Assembly: GCF_021018805.1 (NCBI RefSeq)
Contig: NC_086248.1
Coordinates: 60,893,985-60,957,984, forward strand
Source: Prinia subflava
Taxonomy: Eukaryota > Chordata > Aves > Passeriformes > Cisticolidae
DNA: 64,000 nucleotides
Reading direction: 5' to 3'
The notes below the pieces were generated by a model. That model was not told the DNA's origin, made no database searches, and saw only the letters and a program-made list of their open reading frames with translations. Made by a program: the position numbers and the translations under genes. This document shows, piece by piece, positions 51,135 through 61,035 of the stretch; position 1 is the stretch's first letter; every line of letters begins with the position of its first letter.

Positions 51135-51152
51135 TATACCACATGTGGTATA
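51135..51152. promoter_or_regulatory. 18-bp perfect palindrome centred on an E-box
   Basis: TATACCACATGTGGTATA equals its own reverse complement. The centre CACATGTG is an E-box of the form bound by USF and MITF/TFE-type bHLH-zip factors. The palindrome stops at both ends (t51134 faces g51153). Whether it is bound is unknown. Confidence 0.5.
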
Positions 51153-52622
51153 GTTTTAAAGGTGCACTTTATTTTTCACTTAAATGTTTTAACATTGAGA
51201 ATTTTGAAATATGCTTCTGCAGACATGTATAGGAATTGGGAATGGAAATCCAGTACATTAACTGAAAAGCACTGGATGCAAAGCACTGTTTTTGACTGCT
51301 GTGTACTTTGATATTAGATTGGTGTATCAAGTCATCCCTGATATGTGAGCTTCTGTTTTTCAACAGAATCACTGCAGTAAATTTTCTTTAGTTCATAGTG
51401 TGTTCTAATAAATGACATAAAAATAAACTTCTGACCCATAAGAACAAGATTTCTATAACAGAGCCACACTGTGGTCCCATAGGACATAAAAAGACATTAC
51501 AAATACATAATGTAGTAAGGCAATATTTTTAAAAGGCAGATAAGCCTGTGTGCCCAATCTGAAAATCCTTCTCCTCTAAAGGGCTGCAAAAAAAGTACTT
51601 GTCAGTATTGTCTGCCTATCTATTACCAATAAAGCTCTTATTGTGAGCATCTAAAATCCACACATCTAAAACCTTGTCCTTTTTTTATTCATTCCTTTTA
51701 GAGAAAAAAAAAGGACCTAAATGAAAGGAGAAGGAAAAGTAATAAAGAACTGGTATGGATCTACATATGTCTCTGTAGAACAACAGAGTATGAAAGCAAT
51801 GAACCAGACCCAGATATATGAGAGAATCCCAGACTTTCTGCAAATCATCTCCACAGTACTCTTGAGATAAGTCATACCAAATAATAAATAAGCTGCGTAG
51901 CCAAGCAGAGTAGAGAACAATAACCTGTCCAGTACATTTTATCAATTTTAAGTCATAGTCCAAGCGCCAAGGGGAAGGATAGGAATCAGGAATAGAGTTT
52001 AATCAGTTGCTATTGCCTGCAAGAACTCCAGAGGCCTTACAGAAAAGACAAATGTAAATCAAGTCCAGTGGTGCACGATAAAAGTAAGCTCAGTCTTGTG
52101 GTGAAAATGTTTCTTCTACGGAAGAATACAGAAAATGTTTCTGTACTGGAAAAATCCAACCAACCATGAAAGTAAATGTTCCCATTCTGAGTTGGTTTCT
52201 TGGGGTTTTTTTGTAAGGAAAAGCAAAGCAGAAAGCATTAAATTTGAAAGATGTCTTCATGTCCAAGGCTATCCCATGCTATCCTGGGGCATATCTGACA
52301 TAGGAGGCATCCCTCTCCACTGCCAAAACTATTCCCCCTTTATGTTAGATATTTTGAACTTTACCCTTTCCCATCCCAAGTGAATACTTGATCACAAAAT
52401 TGTCAGTCGGCTCCTCGGGTTTTTCCTCTTTCTCTCCAATGTAATAAATGTTGCGTTATTTACACTCAATGAAAGAGCTTCAGCAGGAACTAATGAGGCA
52501 GACACTGTCCCTGCATGTTCCTAAACCGTGCATACAGCATGAGAGCTTTGGTCTGGGAAACTCTGCTGTGGCTGAGCGGGCTGTGCTGCAGAGCAATTGG
52601 CACCGACTGTTCAAACTCTTTG

Positions 52623-52661
52623 GAGTGAGTGAGTGAGTGAGTGAGTGAGTGAGTGAGTGAG
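52623..52661. repeat. (GAGT)n microsatellite
   Basis: Nearly ten uninterrupted GAGT units lie inside a moderately GC-rich segment. The array yields Leu/Thr/His/Ser-rich frames on the minus strand that are not genes. A splice-donor-like cag|gtgagt follows at 52709. Confidence 0.95.
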
Positions 52662-54360
52662 AGCTGCACCTCCGTCCTTGGCGGAGGAAAGCCTTGCACC
52701 GCCGGCAGGTGAGTGCAGGCAAGCAGGAGTGAGGGCCAGCAGTCACAGGGCAAGAACTGCACCCATATCCTAATCGTTCATTGTCAGCTACATCCTCCCT
52801 GCTCTGCTGACGATCAGAGTAACACCTCAGACTGGAAGCAGAGCAGGATCCACAGTTCTCAGGCTGATGAATAACTGAACTGATACTCTTGAAGCTCCAA
52901 TTAATACCAAAAAGTCTTTCATAGAAACATGTGTCCAATTAAATAAAATTGATGATTTGGGGACATAGAGGATTAAAAATTTCTTAAACTATCTGCATAA
53001 CAGACTACAGAATCTGATTTGTTCCCTTCCAGGCCCTCAGGATTAGCCCCTGAATAAAGTCTCTGCAAATAGCTTTATTTAAATGTGAAAGGAAAATTAA
53101 CTTGTCGTGTTCACTCCATCCTAAGTTTCTAGTGCTCAGCACCCATGAAATGGATTGCTTATGGTGAGATGATGTCTTTTTTTGTGCCTTCCAAAGTCTG
53201 TGAAGAACATCTTCTTGGTTAATGGGTTGATTTAAACTATACGTGCTCCAGAACATAAATATGATTATTTATCATATTTGCCCAAGATAATGACAGTAAA
53301 GAAGACAAGGCTGAAATTCTCTATGATTTCCTCTTTCCCACAACCAGTGAAATTCAGCACACAATACACAGATGGCATGCCACATAAAGGATCACATTAG
53401 CTGTTAAACGTTTTTTCTTCTCATTAACTAATTTAACAATATGTCCACACTATGAAAGAAATAGACAAATTACAGAAAACTTCTGTCAGCTTAATCCCGA
53501 TTGTTAAAACAGGCCATTTGCCCAGATGGGATTGTTGTCTGGCCTATCAGGTTTGAAACATCTAGAAATTCTGCAACCACCAGCCCAGATTCTCACAGTG
53601 TTGATTCAGCTCTTCATCCTTAATTGCATTTCAGGCATGTAACCCTCTGGAGAGTTTTGACTGACAGCCCAAATATTGAAGGCTACTGCGTTCTGCATGC
53701 ATGCTAGGTGACCTGAATTTTCTAAAACAATGAGCTCTTAGGAGCCTGGTTTAAATCAGCAGATGCTGTAGGTGACAAAAATCACAGCAAAAGCCCCTGA
53801 GGTTTTTTTGCCAGAGTGGGCAGTGGACCAATTTAAACAAACATTCCCAGTTTGTTTTATTTGCTACGTTCTAGAGCAAATACACTGTTAGTGACTTTGG
53901 GGCTGGTGGTACTGTAGGGGCTCCCTCTGTAATCATGACCACGGCAGAGCTGGGCAGGCTGCTGATCTCTTCTCATCACTGTTTGTTTTCCTACTTTTGT
54001 TTTTGCTTTCAAGCAACACAGAAGTATGCAAGGAGCTCATGGATTTTTAAGCATTAGCCTACGGGCTAATTTTAAGAACATACATGCTCTCTGTTATTCC
54101 TACAACTAAATGTGACCAGAAACTTGAGAAAAATCAGCAAAAATGAAACAGACACCAGCTGAAGACTAACTTGAAACAATTTGAACTCACTGCGGCCATT
54201 CTACATTATCCACTTTGAGTATCAGTGTTGCAATCACCTTACTTCAGGGTAACTTTTTGCACAGGAAATGTTGATGAAAATAAACTTCTGTTTTGCTCTT
54301 ACACTCCCTTGAAAGAGAAGGGGACTAAGCCATTTTTAAATAAAAAAAAGCAATTAGGGG

Positions 54361-54848
54361 GTCACTGAGCCACTGCAGAAGAAGGGAATACAGGTGACCT
54401 CATCCCTGGTAAGTAACAGCTGTGTTAATTACCCAATACAGCCTCACCCCTGATGAGTCACAGCTAGAGCCAATAAAGACAAGTGTGATAAAAGGGAGCC
54501 GCTAGCTGCTGAGGGGAATCATGAAGAAGAAGGATCTTGGGGAAAGAGCATTGCTGTTGTGAGGTCAGTCTGGGTCTGCAGTTAGAGCCTGCAGTTGGAA
54601 CCTGTAGTCACAGTCTAGCCAGGTAAAAGCCTGCAGTCACAAAAAAGTTTAGCAGGAAATAACCAGCAGTCAGAGGCTGCAAGGGAAACCCACAGTAGGA
54701 GCTTGCTGCAGCCAGAGTCAGGGAATAGTTGGAGTCAGGATGGCTGAGCTGTAAAGAGAAGTAAAGCAGGACCCTTTTCATGCTGTGATAAACAAGAAGT
54801 CTGTGTAACGGCTCATTGCTACCCACTAAAAAGAGGGCTGCTGCAACA
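54361..54848 (+). mobile_element. possible old solo LTR or other promoter-like repeat
   Basis: The segment has features of a retroviral-type LTR but lacks proof. An imperfect duplication (cctcatccctggtaagtaac and cctcacccctgatgagtcac at about 54398 and 54442) carries a TGAGTCA AP-1 site at 54454-54460. It is followed by AATAAA (54472-54477), a TATA-like ataaaag (54488-54494), and a 13-bp repeat with copies at 54575, 54588, 54601 and 54630. A gataaa signal with a GT-rich stretch comes next, and the end ctgcaaca resembles an LTR terminus. I could not define a matching TG start or a target-site duplication, and no internal viral genes flank it. It could instead be a unique regulatory element. 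Confidence 0.35.
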
Positions 54849-57337
54849 ACCTGCTAACTTTTTTTGCACCACTATCTACTTCTAATACTTAACTTTTGAA
54901 AATTGTTAGCGGGTTTTTTTAATGTCTCTTGTCTGTTGTTTTTTGCCTAATTTTTTTCACTGAGTTTCAATAACTGCATACACTATGGTTTCTAGCTGCT
55001 ATGGTACACTAGGTACTTTCCCCTCTATTTGTTCAATGTTTGGTTCTGGTTTCCAGTAGCTCTTTGCCAAATAGAAACTCTTTGCCATTCTTTCATGGCA
55101 AAGATAAAATAACCCATCACAAAACCAGCAGAATGTTCACCAAGGGAAGAGAACTGCACAGTGCAGTAACAAATAGTCAACATCTGTGTTTTTCATGTCA
55201 ACTGCGACTTGATTTATGCTTGCACTCTTCTACAAACCCTTATCTAGAGAAAATCCATTTCCAGCCAAAAGCACAGAATAAAGTTTGGAATATGATGATC
55301 TACAAATTCCTCTCTGTTTGGAACATGTTTAATGCTCAGCCTTATACCTCAACATAGATTTCAGCACCCTGTACTTGGCCTGTAAGTGTGATTCTATTTT
55401 AAAGATTTGTCTGTACATTTCACTGTTAGCATTTTTGAAGAGCATCATCTGGTATGCCCTTGTTACTGGGTACCCCCAGATTTAATTCATCTGATCTGTC
55501 ATAAGGATTTTTTTTTCTATTTTTATAGTACAGTTACACTAATCCAATGGCTAACCCTTTCCAGAAGGGACAGCTCCCTCGTGCCAAGACTCACTACCTA
55601 CCTAACCCTCAGAGCTCTAAAGTGCTAGAAGACCACTCATTTGCCTTCTGAGTTTCTCCTGTGCGATGTCCATGTGCAGTCAGCGTGCTGATGGAGGTGA
55701 GCAAGGGTAGGACAGCTCTCTCCAAAGGCATCCAGCAGGCAGGACAGATCCGATGCCTTGTACAATTCCAGGGACAGCCATTCACTGCAGTACAGGGCAA
55801 GCCACCCTCTGGCCAGCCTTTCTCCGTTGAACATGCAAGGCACTTTGAATGATTTAGGTGAGTTATTTGACCCAGATAAAGATGACCCAAATCCCACCTT
55901 AGAAACTAAAATAATCCTAATCACACGATGTGATTTGTGTTTATTTAGTCCACTTCAGTATTTGACCAGCTATAATGACTAGCTACTTGTTAAATTCGGT
56001 AATTCAGCACTAATATGCTTAAATGTAGGCAAAACAGGTATCACCACTCACATGAAACTAACAAAAATACAAAAATAACACCATTTTTCATATGTGTATG
56101 ATGTCAGTATTCACCACACTTTATTTAATATTGAATTACAAGCATCAAGCTCTGGAAAAGACGTCAACTATTACACTGCAATTGTTTTAAAGGTATTATT
56201 TTAGTGTCATGTTTCATAGGAAAACTATACTTCTCTATTATTCATCTGACATTTAAAGCTTTTTTTTTTATATTCTTTCCTGGGAATATAAAGACTTAAA
56301 TCACAAAAAACAGGGTTTAGAAGGACTTTATTAAATCTGACAACTGACTAACTGCACTTTGTGCAATTAATAAGAAAATGTGATAATTAAGCAACAAAGG
56401 ACAGTTCACTGATAGCACTTCTTTAAAATTTCTGCAGTTTTATATATCTTCAGTTCTGCAAGTACAACATTTGAGTAAGACATTACCCTTTCTAGTTTAC
56501 ACCCACACTTCATGAGATTTACTGCCGTGTGGAAAATGTCACACTGCTTCTCCTGGTAGAAGAGCCACAGGAATGACTGGAACACACAAAATTAGTCCTG
56601 CCCGTACACTTTCTTAGCTGAGAACATTTGTGTAGGATTTACTGGGTGTCTCACTATTTTATACCTTTTTGACTTACTATTTCAATTGCTATACAAATAT
56701 AGTAGAGACTTCTATACACACAATCAGATTCATTATTGTGGGATCCGATTTTAAAAAGTTAATGCTAAGAAAACAGTGAACTTTGTAGAGATCTCTTCTG
56801 ATGCTCTTCAGAGGGGCTCATAGGTCACTACTTGCATATTGGGTTTTAAACTTATTCTTCATACATAACAAAAATAATTTAGATACTTCCTCTGTTGCAA
56901 ATTCACATACATCCTTTATTTTTGAAGAGTACATTATATGCTTTGCCCTTAGGCTCAACAAGAGAGCTGTTACGATTGACTTGGTTATATTCCTAATAGG
57001 ACAAGTCACTGAAGTACTGTTCTTGTTTCCTAGAGAAATTTCATAAAATTCTTCTTGAAACACAAGATGGGACAGGAGTTTACTGGGATTATATTCATAT
57101 ATTTAGTAATCAAGATTAGTTTCTTCTCTAATTCTTCAAAAAAGTGTTTTTTCCAGTTGAATCCAACTTATCTAGGAGGGTTCATTTTCTCATTAATCAA
57201 CTCTACCAAACATGCTGAAAAGTACAGCATAAATTGGTTTGGTGTGAATTCCCTTACTCCTGGATGTTAACTGGCATTCCCAGGTTCAGTGCGCTCAGTC
57301 AGTAACTTGCTCAGTCTGTGTCTTCTTTGTTTTCCAG

Positions 57338-57420
57338 AGGGGACACTTCTGCTACTTCCACTCCTGTTCTTGCTGGAACAGACATCTCCAAACGGCTCTG
57401 AGTCTTTCACTTGGATTTAA
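57338..57420 (+). other. GTDC1: candidate 83-bp internal exon, probably 5' UTR
   Basis: A strong acceptor (branch-like cagtaac, pyrimidine tract gtcttctttgttttccag ending at 57337) and a strong donor (aa|gtaagt at 57421) enclose 83 bp. It has higher GC than its flanks and no ATG. One frame is open throughout (27 codons) and another ends in TAA as its last three bases. With no start codon and no resemblance to a known domain, a noncoding leader exon is more likely than coding. It lies about 14.5 kb downstream of the CpG-island promoter on the same strand, consistent with a long 5' intron. The gene symbol is inferred only from synteny with the presumed ZEB2 3' end. Confidence 0.5.
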
Positions 57421-58117
57421 GTAAGTTTTCCCATTCAACACTGGACTCACTGTTTTTAGGAATTGCTGGGAAGATTGACTGCATCTTACTTTGGAATTCT
57501 TTCATCTATAAAAGAGATTTAAAAATAGAATTAGTTAACTGCTACTAAGGAACAAATAAAGTAGCATGATGAAGCCCAGGCTCATGCCACAGAACAAGCT
57601 GTGTGAGGTAAAGAATAGGTAAAAAGGTTTTAAAATAGGAAACTAGGACTTTCCCTCTGATTATGTTGGTTCAATTAACAAAGTGAAAGAAAGCATGAAG
57701 GGACCCACAACAATCTCCCTTTCTAATGCACCACACTGGGGTGCCTGATTAGGAGTGCTTGCCTGAATGATCCATTGCTGTTACATGAATTATTATACAC
57801 ACACACACTTAGAATATTTTTGTCTGGAGGAAAATTACCTCCATGGAATGTGCCCCTATTTTGACTGCAGTGCATTTTTCTACATTTTTAATGGATTGAA
57901 GGTCCAGTAGTCTCTTCAAGGATTGTAAAGCAAGGGCTAAAGAAAAATACTGTTCAGCTCTTTCAGCTTAGGTTTATCCCACCATATGGATAAAGGTGGC
58001 AAAACAAAGTCTCATTCAAATGTATATAACAGTAGGAAAGAAAACAAGATTCCTAATGATACATGGGATCAAGCTTTTCTTTCACTTCTGTTAAAATGCT
58101 GTGGAAGAGGAAGTATG

Positions 58118-58162
58118 TTATATAGATCTAGATTATATATCCATATTATATAGATCTAGATT
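58118..58162. repeat. 17-bp direct repeat, 28-bp spacing
   Basis: ttatatagatctagatt occurs at 58118-58134 and again at 58146-58162, in an AT-rich block with a palindromic AGATCT core. Confidence 0.9.
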
Positions 58163-60280
58163 GATATATGATATTTACAATTTATATTTATGCTAAGAAT
58201 TTTATTACCCATAAAGTCTAATTCAATAGTCCTGGAATGCCAGAACCAAACATTCATTTAAATAAAAATCACTTCTATCAGAATATTTAGATTTAGTGAG
58301 CTTCTTTCTTTCAGAAGTTTTACACATATTTTTACATGTAATATATTTTTAAAGGGTAGGCATGGAAAAAAACATTTCAGTGAAAATCCTGTTACCCAAA
58401 CAGCAGGATGTACAGGGGAAGTTTTGGTCTGCTATTTTTAGGAAGCTCTACAACAGAATCTGTGACATTCACACAGAGAAGACAGGATGTGGTATTCAAG
58501 CACTGGATGCAATGACCTCTTGCAGAGCAAATGCTGTCTCAGGCAGTATGTCCCACAGAGAGGTTCCAGGAAATCTAGATATTCCAAACAGGCACACAGG
58601 CATCTACTCTCATATGCCTACGTTTTGTGTGCTATAGGTCATCAGTATTTATGCAAATATCTCTGGGTTGTTTTCTCTTCAAGTCCTTCTGTGTATGAAT
58701 AATTCTGACAAAGAATTGGTACTTCTTTACAGACATGCTACCAGAATGCAATTATTCAAGTTACAGCTGATACAAAGAACTAAACAATTTACAAAGAAAT
58801 TACCAGTCCTTTAGTAAGACAGTAGCTAACTATGAGGGATGAAAGCACCTCACAACTTTAGTTTTTGTGTAATAATGCCTGGGTACTGCTAATCAAATAA
58901 AAATATATGTTATAAAGTAGGAGGAAAATTCAGAGCCAAATTAGCATTTTTGCTTTTTCTTGATTTTGTTCCTGAGTAAAACTAATTTACTCTCTGTTTC
59001 ATATTTTGTTCTGATCAGATAGTTGTTTTAATTATTCCTTCTTGGTTTTTAAAAATCTTGGCCATCACCCACAATTGTTCCAAAACTAACATTTTTGCTT
59101 CTCATTTAAAACTGAGAAGCTCTCATAGACAGCTAATGTTTCCAAGAATAATAAACATCAGTATCAGAGCTGACGTAGAGGAACAGCCCAAATTGCATTA
59201 AACAATTGCTGCCAATTCAATACAAGTATTTACAGTAGGAAATGTTTTAGGAGCTTTGGCTTAGCTGTTTTTTCCAGTCCTACGTAATTAAGTTATCCCA
59301 GCTTGCTGATGGGTGGGAAATATTCAATTTACTTAACATTTTTTGCTTCCTAAAGAGTGATTCAACCTTCTACGCTTTCATCTCACTCTATTTGGAACAC
59401 AGGAATGGTCAAATACTAACCTGATGTAATATGCTATAGCCTATAGCTCTGTTGATATAACCAAAGATAAAACACCAAAAACAAAGATTCAGCACCAGCC
59501 AATGATCTGTTGCCATGTGTGCTTTTAAATTCAGACCTAAAATTCTCTTAGTATAAAATTTAAATGATGCACTCATAAGCCCTAGAAGACACCTCTACCC
59601 CATTGAAGATGCACAAAACCAATGCAAAACTAAAAGCAATGGTATAAAGCCTCCAAAAAGAACATGATGGGTGAGGCGACTCAAATCTGCAGTGATTCCT
59701 CTCTCTGACAACCACCTCATAATTATTAACATGCCAAACCCTACCTCCTGAATGCAAAAAGCAGTCTTTTCTGGGATATAAAACTCTACAACTTGGTTCT
59801 GAAAGAAAAAAAAGGTATTTATTTAGAAAGCACTGAAACACTGCTAGCAGCCACAGATTTGAGAATATTAGACAGATTTCTGTCCCCTCAGAACATTAAT
59901 TTATGTTCTGGAGGTAAAAGCAACTAATTTTCTGGACAAGCAATTTTGCCTTAACACATGGATCATATATGAAATACTCAATGTCTTTCTTTTGCTTTTC
60001 AGACTCACTGAGAAATTTCCTCAGCCTTGTCTTCTCAGACTTTGATGCTCATTTGTAAAACCACTTTGAAAGTGATGCCAGACTCGGTGTTTAATTTGCC
60101 ACTTCCTCTCTCGCCTACCCTTTTCTACAAGCCCGCTCTGCACAAAAATAGTTTTTCATTGCAATTCACGACTTTGACCATGTTTATGTTTTTCCACGGA
60201 TTTTCTTCCTTTGTGATTCCTGGACAGTGATCTATTTCAATAAATTTTAATGCCAAGCTGATCACTACTGCACATTCTCC

Positions 60281-60337
60281 TCTCAGTGTAACACTTTGGG
60301 CTGTCAATTCTTTCTCAGTGTAACACTTCGGGCTGGT
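60281..60337. repeat. 25-bp direct repeat, 32-bp spacing
   Basis: The sequence tctcagtgtaacactt..ggctg occurs at 60281-60305 and 60313-60337 with one or two differences, a local duplication of about 32 bp. Confidence 0.9.
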
Positions 60338-60984
60338 CAGCTCTTTAAGAAGGACATTATCTGCAGTGACTGGCGTGGGCCTCACCAATACATGATTTCA
60401 CAGTATGTCTAAAATGTGGCCACTTCCTTCCCGGTACAAATGTCACAGCTGCTAACTCTTACTAGAAGTTTTCATTTCTATTGCCCTTAAAAGATATTGC
60501 ACCTGATTATTTCTTTCCACAATAGTTTTTGAGTTCTCACTAGTAAGACATTAAGCAACTTTAATCAGTATCAGTCATGGACTCCTCTATTTTCCCCTCT
60601 CATCCCTGTCAGAGATGCAGTCCAATGTTTCATTAGGGCTTTGATTTGGACCTCTAGGGTATCTTCCCCTTTCTTTCCTGTTCCACTAATAACATGAGCT
60701 TCTGAGTTTCTTCCTGCATCTCCACATTTGTGCTTGATGCTCTCTCAAATGCATTTCCAAGGCCCAGTCAATGTCCCCCCTGAACTCAGCATTCCTCTAA
60801 AACTCACTTATCTTAAACCATGGAGAAAGCTTTCAAAGAGAACTATTCTCTGATGTCACAGAAGTGGTGTATACCCACATAAATAACCATGAGAATTGCA
60901 TCCCTAAGTTCCTGTCCATTCTCTCCCACTGACAATGGTTTGAATACTTACAAACCATTCTAATACCCCATTTTAGGCTGTAAC

Positions 60985-61035
60985 TTCTTAATGGATGAAC
61001 TTTATGATCTTAGAGGTCTCTTCTAGTCTAAATGA
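60985..61035 (+). mobile_element. CR1 LINE 3' tail fragment
   Basis: A short stretch matches the last bases of avian CR1: tatgatcttagaggtctc followed by aaatgattct. Only about 50 bp can be recognised and the upstream part is lost, so it is an old remnant. Confidence 0.65.

Larger units (their letters stand above)
42906..57337 (+). other. presumed first intron (or intergenic), no coding exon found
   Basis: About 14 kb with no protein-like exon. It lies between the promoter candidate and the exon candidate at 57338-57420, so the simplest reading is intron. It contains an old CR1 tail (44480-44700), an 18-bp palindrome (51135-51152), a GAGT microsatellite (52623-52661) and an LTR-like segment (54361-54848). 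The first coding exon expected for GTDC1 was looked for from memory of the protein's N-terminus and not found, so it must lie beyond 64000 if the gene is GTDC1. Confidence 0.45.

Noticed and set aside
52480..52938. 152-codon minus-strand frame
   Set aside because: It spans the GAGT microsatellite, giving a repeated Leu-Thr-His-Ser string, and has no family match.
54395..54409. Splice donor ctg|gtaagt at 54410
   Set aside because: No suitable acceptor at a normal exon distance; it lies in the duplicated LTR-like block.
55680..55857. 178-bp exon between a catgtgcag acceptor and a strong ag|gtgagt donor
   Set aside because: The acceptor has a weak pyrimidine tract interrupted by purines, and no reading frame or conservation argument supports it.
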